Below are positions 42,997-53,950 of a DNA stretch of 64,000 nucleotides, piece by piece. A model generated the notes under the pieces. It was given only the letters and a program-made list of their open reading frames with translations. It did no database searches and was not told the DNA's origin. Each line of letters opens with the position of its first letter. The first letter of the stretch is position 1. This DNA is from Pararge aegeria (Eukaryota; Arthropoda; Insecta; Lepidoptera; Nymphalidae). The translations under genes and the position numbers were made by a program. The DNA is taken from positions 13,868,921 through 13,932,920 of the forward strand of contig NC_053194.1 in NCBI RefSeq assembly GCF_905163445.1, written 5' to 3'.

Positions 42997-43289
42997 CTAG
43001 CTGTTGCCCGCGACTTCGTCTGCGTTTGATTTTGTTTTTAAAGTATTCAGTATCGCTAAGCCTTAAATGAGTATAGTTGTATATACATATAACATGTGAC
43101 TGTCAATTAATTATAGACAAATAATTTGCAATAAAATAAAATTGTGACTTTACTTAAAGATCTAAGCTATCCTATCTCTTAAGTTGGACCAGACTGCTCA
43201 CGGTGTGCCAATTTAATTTAAAATCGGTTCAGTAGTTTAGGAGTCCATCGCGGACAAACATCGTGACAGGAGAATTATATATATTAAGA
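42997..43289 (-). mobile_element. Short Helitron, sister of 7711-8036
   Basis: Left 'actagctgttgcccgcgact' and 'tcgtctgcgtttgattttgt' match the reversed 3' end of the 7711 element. The far end 'gaattatatatattaaga' is the 5' side (TCTTAATATA on the minus strand). It contains 'aaagtattcagtatcgctaa' only once, without the inverted partner present in the 7711 element. Confidence 0.8.
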
Positions 43290-43514
43290 TTAGTGGAAGA
43301 CAGTTATTATAATACTTAAAACCTTATTCAAATTACAAATGTAAAGACTTGAAATTGTAAAATAATATTAGGATCACGAGGAAGTATCACGCATTAAGCG
43401 GTATGTATTTAAGAACTTACAAATTAGCAGTAATGTTCCGTATAGTACATAATACCTACGATACTTCGTTTGCGTAGAATTTCTGATATCCAGTCCTCAT
43501 CGTCATGTAATTTA

Positions 43515-43742
43515 GACAGCCGGTTGGCGCATAAGGCATTACCCTGCTTTCTGCGCCCAAGGCCGTGGGTTCGATTCCAACAACTGGAAAAATGATGAGC
43601 ATGTAATTTTTCCAGTGTCTGGGTGTTTATCTGTAGAAATATTATAAGTATTGCATCAGTGATCTTAGTACCCAAAACACAAGCTACGCATACTTAGGGG
43701 CTAGATGGCGCTGTGTGTATTGCCGTAGTTCATTTATTTATT
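43515..43742 (+). mobile_element. SINE family A
   Basis: Head 'gacagccggttggcgcataa', B-box 'gggttcgattccaacaactg', 'cagtgtctgggtgtttatct', 'gatggcgctgtgtgtattgc'. A deletion removes 'tttgtgtg' after the B-box. It runs into SINE C at its AT tail. Confidence 0.9.
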
Positions 43743-44007
43743 GGGTCTTCTCCCATAATGAGAATGTGATAAGACCGTAGTCCAACACACTGGCCCAGTG
43801 CGGATTGGTGGACCCCACACATATATGAGAACATTATGTAGAACTCTCAGGCATGCAGGTTTCCTCACGATGTTCACCATTGAAGCAAGTGATATTTTAA
43901 TTGCTTAAAAACACACAAAACTTAGAAAGTTAGAGGTGCGTAGGCTCGAACCCGTCCCTCAAAAGTGATGTTGAAGTGCTACCCATTGGGCTATCGCCGC
44001 TTCGTCC
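43743..44007 (-). mobile_element. SINE family C, near full length, reversed
   Basis: 'cttctcccataatgagaatg', 'cagtgcggattggtggaccc', 'ctctcaggcatgcaggtttc', 'ggctcgaacccgtccctcaa', 'gggctatcgccgcttcgt'. The head contains an RNA polymerase III A/B-box arrangement reading leftward. The tail abuts the tail of the preceding SINE A. Confidence 0.9.
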
Positions 44008-44353
44008 AGTAAGATTAAATATTTCCGTGGTATTCAAAAAGCAATTATAAACAAAACTAAAAGTAATAATACAAAATTCTGGGGATGAAGTTTTAAAAAC
44101 TGTAAACCGAGAAGTTACGTACTTCTGTATTTTGAACCCGAAAGCTTAAAACATTTTCTTGCTTGAAAAATGAAGGACTAAACATTTATTTCAAAATATG
44201 TCTAACATTTTTCTTATTTTTTATCCAAAAGCCAAATCTCATGGATATAATCTAATGGATAGTACACCTCTAGGATGCTCAAAGAATATCCTCTCAAACT
44301 TTCAAACTATTTTAGCTGGTATGACGTCGTAGGTCAATCAGTCGGGGCGAATT

Positions 44354-44356
<3 letters not shown>
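44008..44356. other. AT-rich stretch without recognised features
   Basis: Nothing recognised. Confidence 0.4.
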
Positions 44357-44385
<29 letters not shown>

Positions 44386-44620
44386 TTGGTAAAGTGTGGA
44401 AGTGTTCTTCCCGGGACGTGCCCAAAAAGGCGTCGTACACGGGAGGCACCGGTGCGTTCTTAGGAGATCCCGGAGCCTCCCTTCATGTGCTGAGGCCGGC
44501 AACCGAGGGGGTTTTAGTGGGTAGAAATCCCACATAACCCAATTATTCACAATTCGGGTATCTCATAATCAGGAGATTTCCCCCCCGTCAACAAAAAAAA
44601 AAAAAAAAAAAAAAAAAAAG
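44357..44620 (+). mobile_element. GC-rich retroelement-like unit between two poly(A) runs
   Basis: Two A runs of more than 20 bases (44357-44384 and 44593-44619) enclose about 205 bp of GC-richer sequence: 'cttcccgggacgtgcccaaa', 'gcgttcttaggagatcccgg', 'tgctgaggccggcaaccgag', 'gtgggtagaaatcccacata' (the last with a short hairpin). Probably the 3' end of a poly(A)-tailed non-LTR element or SINE. I recall similar sequence in other Lepidoptera but cannot name it. Long perfect A runs suggest youth. Confidence 0.6.
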
Positions 44621-45519
44621 GTATGGACTGTTGGTATCCGATATTTCGGAGAAACTGTGCTTGGAGGATTTAAAAAATATTAACAAAAGCACTGGAAAAA
44701 CAACAGGCAATTTATAAATAATTATAAAAATAAGGACACAGACAAAATACATATATAAGATAAATTTATAAACGAAACAGAATATTTCCATTTTGTATTT
44801 TGTTAAGAAATTTTTGGGGCCTTTAAAACGTACGTGAAAATATTTTCAAGAGCGGTAAATTTTATGTCAGAAACACAAACGTCCCTTGGTATCCACCGTC
44901 TTTAAATATAAGCTTAAAAAATATTGACATTTACTTACATTCCCCTAGCTACCGTCGCAGTTCTCAAAACGACGGTACCAGGAAAGCATACACTTAAAAG
45001 AGCATTATCTTCTTATTTTTATATTAAACTTGAACTGGAAGGCAAATCTTGTAATCGCCTTAAGCTTTTCATCATTCAGCAACAGCTGTTGCAGCACACT
45101 GGACCCTAAATAAGGACTCAGTTTCGGAGGGTGCAACATTTTTATTTTACAATTCTTTTATCTACGATTAAGTAAATTACTTATTCCTACTATCCCATTT
45201 AATTATTTATTCCTACATTATCTTCAAATCTGAAATTAATTCACTTGTTATAATCAACTGGGACTTCTCTGTTCGGAAAGTTATTTAGAAATGGTTTGAG
45301 CTATCAAAATCTCTGATAATTACTTGTATTGTATTTATTAATAAAGCTTAGGATGTGGGTTTTTACACTTTACACTAAATAAATGTTTTTAAAACTATTC
45401 GGACTAATTTCCTTAATGGCTACCGTTCACTGTATCGAAAACCTTTCATTGAACATTGATTCAAAGGTATAATAGCCTTGAATAGTAGCTTCGCAATACA
45501 TTTATAATAATATAGTCTT
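44621..45519. other. Unannotated stretch
   Basis: 44935-45120 contains 'ttctcaaaacgacggtacca' and an unrecognised 61-codon frame. Nothing else noted. Confidence 0.35.
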
Positions 45520-45520
45520 T

Positions 45521-45997
45521 GTGAGACAAAATATTACTCTTTATAAATCAAAAGCTGAAATTAACAATCGACTTACCAGAAACGGTCATAAATTAGTGAT
45601 ATCTGCATATCGTCTGCGAAAGGTGCAGAACTCTTTTGTGGGGTTGAGTATACGCTTTTACAACATGATTCCTGAGGAAATTCTTGACCTACCAATGCAT
45701 ACATTTAAAAAATGTGTAAAAACGCATCTAGTACAACGAGGTTACAATACATTTGATGAATTCCTCAATGACAAGGTAGAATGGAAGCAGCCAGCCTCGC
45801 TCTCATCTCCCGCAAGATAGCAAAATGATTGTAAATGTTGATGTTGGAAAAGAGCAACTACTGAGTTTCTTGCCGGCTCTTCTCGGCAGAATCTGCTTTC
45901 CGAACCGGTGGTAGAGTCACACAAACATACATACTTGACGTTTCAAAAGTGCTTATAAAGTAGGCCTACTTGAAATAAATGAATTTGAATTTGAATC
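45521..45997 (+). mobile_element. Non-LTR retrotransposon RT C-terminus plus complete 3' tail
   Basis: A 99-codon frame: VISAYRLRKVQNSFVGLSIR, FYNMIPEEILDLPMHTFKKC, VKTHLVQRGYNTFDEFLNDK, then stop at 45818-45820. The tail 'ccgaaccggtggtagagtca', 'acgtttcaaaagtgcttata' and 'gcctacttgaaataaatgaa' ends in TTTGAAT repeats (45978-45996). This is a 5'-truncated CR1/Jockey-like copy. A second copy of the terminus lies at 29985-30055. Confidence 0.85.
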
Positions 45998-46944
45998 AAT
46001 GTTCAATCTCTATCAATGTTGGTTCGAAAACTTTGGTTTGGTTTTATAGGAAATTGTACAAATACATGAACAAATTATTTATACCAAGAATCTGTATTAT
46101 GCACCTAAATAAACTAATATTCGTTAATTGCCCCGTATCCAACAAGAAACTAAGAATTAAACTTCAAATAATTGTATCAGACGTAATTAAGAATACATAC
46201 AGTTCGAATGCATAACGGGTCTAATAAATTATTCACTACGTTATATTTAACTGTGTCATAAAATGACATTTTTAATAATAAAAAATAATAATTTTTATTA
46301 TTTATTATAACAATACCATTTATTGTGTGCAAAATATAACGAGCGCTCAATTGCTATTATATTTATGTAGGCGCCGATTGACAGTGGGCGCCATAAACAT
46401 TATAATAATATACACAGAGTAAATAAAGAAACATCTGGACAGACATTAAATTAAGAGCATACAGAATCCCCATTCAGCCTTATTGTCATTTTTCCATTTA
46501 ATGGTGAACGCTTAGAACAATACAGGTGTAAAATAATTACTGTCAACTGCTAAATGTTATGAAGTGACTAACCGTTTGTTCGAGAAACCAATCTAAAGTG
46601 GATTGGTTTGTGATGCTTCAATTAGTCGTGTATACGGTTTCTGTGTGTTTTTAATTCTGTGTGGACAGATCAATTGAGTTATTGTCTGGGATAGGAAGGG
46701 ACCTATACCGGTCAGTGTATGGGTCATAATTTGTAGATTCAACGAGTCGCGTTAGCGCAGTAAATATTAAAATTATTCAATGATTATTGAGTTTTATCTA
46801 TAACAAATTATCCTTCCAATAAATTGGTAATTGGGTCATATAGACTTCCTGTCGCCTAGGTATTATAAAATAAAATAAAAAATAATAAAAAAAATACTTT
46901 ATTCTTCTACCAATTATTACATTTTTCTTATATAACATTTTTTT
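45998..46944. other. AT-rich stretch without recognised features
   Basis: 46270-46310 is an imperfect 'aataata' palindrome. Nothing else recognised. Confidence 0.4.
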
Positions 46945-47215
46945 AGGGTCGTCTGGCGCAGTGGGCAGCGACCCTGCTTTCTGAGTCCTAGGCCGTGGGT
47001 TCGATTCCCACAGCTCGAAAATTTTTGTGTGATGAACATGATTGTTTTCAGTGTCTGGGTGTTTATATATACATATATGCTAAGTATTTATGTACCTATA
47101 TTATTATTAAAAATATTCATTAGTTATCTTAATACCAAATACAACCTAATACAAGCTACGCTTACTTTTGGGCTACATGGTGATGTGTGTATTGTCGTAG
47201 TATATTTATTTATTA
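46945..47215 (+). mobile_element. SINE family A, full length
   Basis: Head 'gggtcgtctggcgcagtggg', B-box 'gggttcgattcccacagctc', body 'cagtgtctgggtgtttatat', end 'ggtgatgtgtgtattgtcgt' plus ATTT tail. The open frame 47029-47268 simply reads the SINE body. Confidence 0.92.
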
Positions 47216-47430
47216 TTTTACTTATCATAATACACATTAATTTGAATTTATTGAAAAAAAATATATAAAGTAATTCGGTGATATCTTTTATTGTCTAATT
47301 GTTAGGTCTAATTTTGGAGACGATGGGGGGATGGAGGGGGGATGTCACCTCATCGGCGTAGGTTTCGCTCAAGTTAAGTTATTGGTTACATATTAAACAA
47401 TTTGTAACAATAATAATGTTTATTCCGAAC

Positions 47431-47487
47431 TAAATAAATATATTTTATATTTATTTATTTAAATAAATATATTTTATATTTATTAAC
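47431..47487. repeat. Tandem AT-rich 26-bp repeat
   Basis: 'aaataaatatattttatatt' followed by 'tattta' occurs twice in a row. Because the unit is nearly self-complementary, the array is also a palindrome. Confidence 0.85.
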
Positions 47488-48018
47488 TAGCATTAAATAA
47501 TGAATAATGTACTAGACAACCCTAACCTACGCTATCACGACACAGTCGGCATTTACCACGAGGTCAAAGGCGACGAAATACTTCTCCTTTTCATACTGTG
47601 ATAATAATATGATCTAATAAGTTCCAGAGACAACTTATATTCGTAAAAAAATACAATTGTATTTTCAACCTAAAATAATATTCAATTGGTATAGCCCACA
47701 TAAATTAGGACCTTGCCAACAATACTCGTGTACATACTTTAACAGATAAAGGGTTCGACCCCATCTCAATTCGAGCTATTCGTACACGTCGAAACCCTTT
47801 TACAATAATCGAATATTGCTTTCATCTTGGGAACATTCAAAACGGACATAGGATACAATGTTATTAGTTTACTTATTCCTATATAAATACTGTCCTCGTG
47901 CTATCTATATGTCTATATCTACTTATAACATAACAGTATCGGGTCAAATTATGACATTGAAGATATTTAACCGACTGCGAAAGAAGGAGGGTTATGTTTT
48001 TCGAGTGTATATTTGTAT
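47488..48018. other. Unannotated stretch
   Basis: No gene recognised. The 47858-48211 open frame runs into SINE A. Confidence 0.35.
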
Positions 48019-48291
48019 GACGGCCGACTGGCGCAGTGGGCAGCCACCCTGCTTTCTGAGTCCTAGGCTGTGGGTCCGATTCCCACAACTGGAAAATGTT
48101 TGTGTGATGAACATGATTTTTTTTCAGTGTCTGGGTGTTTGTCTGTATATTATAAGTATTTATGTGTATCATATTCTTAAAAATATTCATCAGCTATCTT
48201 GGTACCCATAACACAAGCTACGCTTACTTTGGGGCTAGATGGCGCTGTGTGTATTGTCGTAGTATATTTATTTTATTTATTTATTTATTTA
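48019..48291 (+). mobile_element. SINE family A, full length
   Basis: Head 'gacggccgactggcgcagtg', B-box 'gggtccgattcccacaactg', 'acccataacacaagctacgc', 'gatggcgctgtgtgtattgt', (ATTT)n tail. No target duplication was found. Confidence 0.95.
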
Positions 48292-48377
48292 TGGCACGCA
48301 ACTCATTGAGCTACGAGGATGCCAATCGTTCCTCTTTTTTTATTAATTTAAACTCTATATTTGTACACCACTACGTA

Positions 48378-48514
48378 ATCATCATCATATCAACCCATTA
48401 CCAGCCCACTACAAGGCACGGGTCTCCTCTCACGTTGAGAAGGGGTTAAGGCCATAGTCCACCACGCTGGATCAGAACGGATTGGTGGACTCCACACACC
48501 TTTGAGAACATTAT
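48378..48514 (-). mobile_element. SINE family C, 3' part, reversed
   Basis: 'catcatatcaacccattacc', 'gaaggggttaaggccatagt', 'ggattggtggactccacaca', 'cctttgagaacattat'. Confidence 0.88.
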
Positions 48515-49039
48515 AGTGTACGCAACTACACAGTTAGGAAAATAAAGGACAAATAGAGAGAAACAAAAAGACTGATGTAGAATACATAAGGCGGTCTTAT
48601 CGCTTGGAAGTCATATCTGCCAGGCATTTTTACATAACAAATAGGTGGTGTAAAATTATTATAAACCTACACTCAAATTCATGAACAATAATTACACAAA
48701 AAAAAAAATGTATGAAATAAATATAAAAATAATAAACTAATATATAAAATGATAAGCACTGATGATAAGCTACAAATTCTAGAGAAGAAAAAAATATATA
48801 ATATAATTTGCATATATAAATTTTTGATTTGATCACGTAAAGATAGTCGTAGCATAACTCACTTCATCGACCAAGCCCAAAGTAAGAGACCACATTTCTT
48901 GAGCCATTATTCATTCCTAGACTTTGGTCTTCAGGCACGGTCCTACAGCTAACAATTAAAGAGGTTGTACTCCTAAGATTAGTAGATCGCTTACAGATCC
49001 AGCGACACGAAAAAGTCCATAAAAAAAATTGGTTGCCTG
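48515..49039. other. AT-rich stretch without recognised features
   Basis: Nothing recognised. Confidence 0.4.
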
Positions 49040-49485
49040 TAAAGTCGGTATACGGGCGAAAGTTTTACGTGACAACGACTTTGAGTGGTAAAATAATTTT
49101 AATGTGAATATTCATTCGTATAGTAGGAAGAAGGATGAAATAATAGTAACAATTTAAAACATTTATTTATACAAAGAATTATATTTAAAACATTAATTTA
49201 TACAAAGAATCTCGCACTGAATTTCATATTAACAAAATTTTATTTTTACCTTTACACATACATACGTATTTATATACAAATATACATACAATACATTTGC
49301 GTACAATGAAACAGCGTTTACTACAAAGGGACGCGTGCCTTTCACTTTTTATGTCTGTCTCTCTCGCTCTTAGGCAGGCTAACCATGCCCGAGTGGAAGG
49401 GACGCGTGCCTCTCACTCGCTCTCATTGTGAGCGCATAACGTGAGCGGAGCGTAACACAGTTTCTTGAAGTGTCACGTCAAAATT
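49040..49485. mobile_element. TIR-like element, copy 2 (GACGTGACAACG ends)
   Basis: The lead-in 'attggttgcctgtaaagtcg' (49028 on) and left end 'gttttacgtgacaacgactt' pair with the right end 'aagtgtcacgtcaaaatt' (49468-49485). It has the same architecture as 37085-37515, with an AT-rich first half and a GC-rich second half ('ctctctcgctcttaggcagg', 'gggacgcgtgcctctcactc'). It carries an internal tandem duplication at 49151-49211 and a repeated 'aagggacgcgtgcct'. Confidence 0.55.
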
Positions 49486-49742
49486 CCATTATGTAAATCT
49501 GATACGCTTAGATACGATGTTACCTTCCTTCCATTTCCTCCAGAAAGCGGATACCAAAACAAATGTGTAACTCTGATTATTCTTGTAAATAATTCAGTGG
49601 GTATATAATACTCAAATAAAGCTTTATCTTGATATAAACAAACTAAAACATTTTGTAGAAGCGACTTCTTTAGGTAAAGAAAACGCTAATGATTTTTATT
49701 TTTCCATCTTTTTTTAGTAATTTTATAAATGGGTAAATAATT

Positions 49743-49989
49743 GTCGGCCAATTTGGCGCAGTGCGCAGCGCCTTGCGGTCTGAGTCCGAGGCCGTGGGTT
49801 CGATTCCCACAACTGTAATTTTTTTTTCTGATGAACATGAATGTTTCTTAGTGTCTGGTTGTTTATCTATATATTATTAATATATATTAATAAAAATATT
49901 CATCACTCATCTTAGTAGGTACCACAACACAAGCCACGCTTTGGGGCTAGATGGCGATGTGGGTACTGCCGTAGTATATTATTTATTTT
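49743..49989 (+). mobile_element. SINE family A
   Basis: Head 'gtcggccaatttggcgcagt', B-box 'gggttcgattcccacaactg', 'gatgaacatgaatgtttctt', 'gatggcgatgtgggtactgc'. A small deletion lies before 'ctttggggc'. Confidence 0.93.
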
Positions 49990-50049
49990 TCCAAATTACA
50001 AATGTGCTTATATATCTTATCCACAGCAAAGGTTCATGACATTGTATTA

Positions 50050-50445
50050 GGAGTTATATTTTGATATTATAAATACGGCTGCATTTGCGATAAGCCTCAC
50101 GTGGATACCAAATTATCACGGTTACGGAGGAATTCGAAATAAGCCAACGCAGAGTGCACAAGTCAAGGTCCCCTTTACTCCCGATTTCCCCGAACCCTGG
50201 GTCTCTAATCATGACGAGCTTTTGCGCTCGCCTCGGTGTCGCTGTTATAGTGGTTATCAGCCACACTCCTTCCGAAATTTTGCAATTTCGGCCTAACATT
50301 GGTTCTGTGGTCCGGTTATTATCACTAACTTGTGATTATAATCGCTAAAGCCCACCAAGCTGCTTTGGAACAGCGTGGTAGTTCTATGTTCTAAAACCGT
50401 CTCTACTACGAGAGACGGACGGACGGGAGTTGAGGTCATAGACTA
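50050..50445 (+). repeat. Dispersed-repeat-like GC-richer segment
   Basis: The end 'gcccaccaagctgctttgga', 'acagcgtggtagttctatgt' resembles the terminus of lepidopteran RTE-derived repeats ('cccaccaa..cgcattggagcagcgtggtgg' style, from memory). The part before it ('cgaaccctgggtctctaatc') is unrecognised. Open frames on both strands overlap here and neither looks real. Confidence 0.4.
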
Positions 50446-50990
50446 TGAACATGAATATGTCTGAAATTATAAAATCCGAAATGTAATGGTTCGATTGATA
50501 CCAATACTGACATTTACTATGACCCATGTTTGCAAGTCATCAGTTTTACGAGTAAAAACTAAGATTAAGCTGTTTTCAGATATTCACTTAATATTTAACA
50601 ATAAATTGACCATGACTGATAATAAAAACGTGGGTTTTGGGATACCTGAGTTATAAATATAAATTTAATAACTAATCTAAATTATTGTGTACATAATAAT
50701 TCCAGAATGGATCGTTTCATAGCCGCTTTTCATTATTCTAAAAGCGTTGTAATTCGCTACCTAGAATGGGGAAATAAATATTTTATGTGCATAAATAAAA
50801 TATGAAAGCCTTTGGATGGGATATTTTAGTGTAATATACTTATTAAATTTACATAAAGCGCGAGAGCTTTTACGCTATGTTTATTAGAATTTTCTTCCAT
50901 TATATTTTCAGTTATGTATATCATTATTTACAGTTATGAATTGCTGATCTCTGTTTATTCAAGCTTATAATATGGCAAATATCGTTTTAT
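50446..50990. other. AT-rich stretch without recognised features
   Basis: Nothing recognised. Confidence 0.4.
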
Positions 50991-51037
50991 TACACGTGTC
51001 GAGTTAAGTATCACGTATACTTAACTCGACACGTGTA
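50991..51037. repeat. Perfect palindrome, 21-bp arms, 5-bp loop
   Basis: Arms 50991-51011 (starting 'tacacgtgtcgagttaagta') and 51017-51037 are perfect reverse complements around 'cacgt'. Shares the outer 'cacgtgt' word with the palindrome at 10095-10141. Confidence 0.95.
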
Positions 51038-51666
51038 CGGTAGAAAGAATCGTAGCCTGGAAGGAACTAAGCTACTTTAACGACTATTATATTAATAGTA
51101 ATCTTCTCTTCTCAACTTATTTTATTTTTATATCACAACATATTACATATTATATATCTAAAATAAATTAAAAGTAATAGAGCAAAATTTCCCTCCCGGC
51201 TCCCGGTATTGATTCTGTCTCTTTGTTCTTCTAGTTGAGTCTTCACACCTGTTCCCATAGAAAATTACCAATTCCCACAGAATTTTCTATTTTTCAATGT
51301 ATTTTTTTTTATCACAGTCCACTATCCACTTATCAAGTAGCTTCTTACGCTCAGGATGTCTTGAAAATATCATTGTAAGCGATAAGATAAGACACTGTAC
51401 ACTGTGTTTTTGCATTGCTTCTTTGCGTTTTGTTACAATAATATGTATGTAGGTATTTATCTATCTTTATAGGCAAATTGAAGCTGAATTTTAGGACTCC
51501 CTAAACCCATACTGAAAAGAGCAATGACCTGACGTCAATTGCTTGAAATGATGCTTATAGCTTGATGCTTGAGATAACGATTGAGGCAAATGAAACAAAA
51601 ATAAGTTTAATACAGTCTAGCCATTTTCGAGTTTCTGTAAGACACACGCGGAGTCTCTCAGCGTGC
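51038..51666. other. AT-rich stretch without recognised features
   Basis: Nothing recognised. Confidence 0.4.
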
Positions 51667-52018
51667 TATGGAAAAAGCTATGCTTGGTAAATCTTTGAGG
51701 AATAAGATCCGTAACGAAGTGATTCACCAAAGAACGAAAGTAACTGAAATAGCCCAAGGGCTTTCGTTCTTACTCTGGGGCTTTACTTTCGTTCTTACTT
51801 TCTTTATTTAGTATGTTAATACTAAAGTGGCAGTGGGCTGGTAGCGTTTGTTGGAGTCAAAGGTCCTCCATTAGAGACCCCCGAACTAGACAGAGCGACC
51901 TCTGAAAAGTGGCAGTCATCGACTGGATCAGAAAAGCCGAAAATAAGAAAACTTGGCGCTGCTTGCAAGAGGCCTATGTCCAACAGCGGATGCACAATGG
52001 CTGATGAAGATGAAAATG
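51667..52018 (+). mobile_element. RTE-like LINE tail, diverged subfamily with insertion
   Basis: MEKAMLGKSLRNKIRNEVIH and QRTKVTEIAQG match the MERAMLGVSLR...RTKVTDIAQ block. About 75 bp of extra sequence follows, including two 'tttcgttcttact' repeats. The element then resumes with LKWQWAG and IDWIRKAENKKTWRCLQEAY, VQQRMHNG. The last part differs from the GRPPTRWTDD copies, so this is a separate subfamily. Ends with GATGATGATGATG. Confidence 0.8.
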
Positions 52019-52159
52019 ATGATGATGATGATCATAATACGCAGAGTAACTCATTTTTTGGCTAACTTGTACTGGAAAGAAATAAAAGATACATAAATAA
52101 AATATGTTCTATAATACGAGCACCTGAAATAAGTGTCGATAAATTAAAGCTACTCTTAT

Positions 52160-52184
52160 GACAAGGTACAATAAAATATTGTAC
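52160..52184. repeat. Short perfect hairpin, 11-bp arms
   Basis: 'aaggtacaata' and 'tattgtacctt' around 'aaa'. Confidence 0.9.
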
Positions 52185-52705
52185 CTTATCTAAAAGTGAG
52201 TTATCAACCAGAATAACAAAAACTAGTCATAAGACTTATCTGAAACGGTATCCAATAATCATAGCAGTCATAAAATTGTACTATAATCTGTGCCGTTTCT
52301 TTCGGTTCTCGAGTTTAGTCTTTTATCGAGTCTGCAATAAAGTTAGAGGGTAGGACAGTCTAACTTAATATCTGTGACATCGGCGATACCGGTTAACTTT
52401 AAGAAATATGCCTCTTGTTCTTTTGGAAATCTGTAATTCTGTTCGTGCTCTTGATAAATTGTTTGAGATAATTAAATTGTATTAGCTTCGTAAATTTTTA
52501 CATCTTTTCAATTCTGTTATACTTTTAGTTCGATCGATGTTAGGTACAACCCAGAAAAAAAACTCGTTCTGTTAAGTTACATAGGCTTACAGAAAGGGAT
52601 AGGAGATTTTGTTCTGTATTATTCTTTAATGTCAATGCGATGTGTTCACTATAACATGTCCTGTAATTTATATAACCCCCTATCTTATAAAATACCCGAA
52701 TATCC
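52185..52705. other. AT-rich stretch without recognised features
   Basis: Nothing recognised. Confidence 0.4.
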
Positions 52706-53110
52706 AAATCAAATATTCTTTATACGTGTAAGCCTCTTACAGGCACTTATGAATCGTTTGTAAATATATGTTGATATAATTGTGTAATGGTGATAACTTC
52801 GTTCGAGAACTTAAACCTAAAGCTATAAGTGTTTCAAACGCGCCCTGGTCTAAGAATAACCTACGACCAAATGAGCTGGGTTTTTTTTTCACAGTCAATT
52901 ATATTATATAAGGGACAAGTTTACAAGTTTTTGTGAATGAACTGTAGGTAATACATGATTTATAGTTGTCATTCAGTCTGTTCTAAATGCCAGTTAAATT
53001 TTCTTTTTATCAATTTATTCATTAATAATAACAAAAATCTGGTGTATAAAGAAGCCCACAACAAACTTGTTCTTTTCTGTAATCACCATCTCACATTGTC
53101 ATTTAAAATT
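52706..53110 (-). mobile_element. LINE 3' tail, reversed, two pieces
   Basis: 52706-52900 ('caaatattctttatacgtgt', 'cctcttacaggcacttatga', 'caaacgcgccctggtctaag', 'gagctgggttttttttt') and 53037-53110 ('aaagaagcccacaacaaact') belong to the LINE tail seen at 1-250 and 56285-56505, here on the other strand. The overlap of their content suggests two insertions. Confidence 0.65.
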
Positions 53111-53690
53111 ATTATAGGAGCAACCTGATGTGAGCAATAATTTAGACCCAAGCTTTTTTATCGATTACGGACTTTGTATATTTAATCCACACTTTAACTT
53201 TTTAAGAGACACCTAAAAGATGCCAACGAAGAGTTTATTGTAAAATTAATAATATACCCCACCCACGGTTCATAATAATAATTCACTTGAATTCACAGAC
53301 ATCTACTTTGATTTATACGTTCAAGGCAACTGAAATCGGAGACAACGGGACGTTAACATCACGAAAACAACGAAAAATCTCTCCGTCTCTCTGTAAAGAT
53401 GCTACTTCATAATGCAGACAATAAATCAGAGGGGAGAGACGTATCTGTCAAAAGCGTAAAATATATTCCATGAAGCGTACGATCCTGTTCTTATAGACTT
53501 GAGTGAACTGGTACAAAAATGGTACTAATTCACTCGAACTCTTTCAGACCTGATTTTCTGCGGCATTTGAATGCCTCCTACAATGAGCTTATAAATACAT
53601 AGTACCATTAGAAATCAATGACCTATTAACACATAAGAAACGTTTAGGTTCAAAATTTTTTCATTCCAAAACGAATATCCCTTTAGAGCT
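53111..53690. other. Unannotated stretch
   Basis: 53370-53450 has a short interrupted inverted pair ('ctctccgtctctc' and 'gaggggagagacg'). Nothing else recognised. Confidence 0.35.
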
Positions 53691-53950
53691 AACAGCCGAT
53701 TGGCGCAGTTTGCGCGACCCTGCTTTCTGAGGAGCCCCAGGCCGTGGGTTCGCGTCCCACTAGTGGAAAATGTTTGTGTGATGAACATGAATGTTTTTAG
53801 TGTCTGGATGTTTATTATGTTTATTCAAAGTAGGTATTTATGTATATTATTCATAAAAATATTCAACAGTCATCTTTGTACCCATGTAACAAGCTTCGCT
53901 TACTTTGGGGCTAGATGGCGATTTGAGTATTTGTGTAGTATATTTATTAA
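53691..53950 (+). mobile_element. SINE family A
   Basis: Head 'acagccgattggcgcagttt', B-box altered to 'gggttcgcgtcccactagtg', body 'tttgtgtgatgaacatgaat', end 'gcttactttggggctagatg'. No long ATTT tail. Confidence 0.92.

Noticed and set aside
44338..44791. Minus-strand frames with poly-phenylalanine
   Set aside because: They are translations of the two poly(A) runs.
37085..49485. The two GACGTGACAACG-ended elements as a pair of LTRs of one 12-kb retrotransposon
   Set aside because: Their interiors differ too much for LTRs of one insertion, and no gag or pol lies between them; the intervening DNA is a mix of unrelated SINEs, LINEs and Helitrons.
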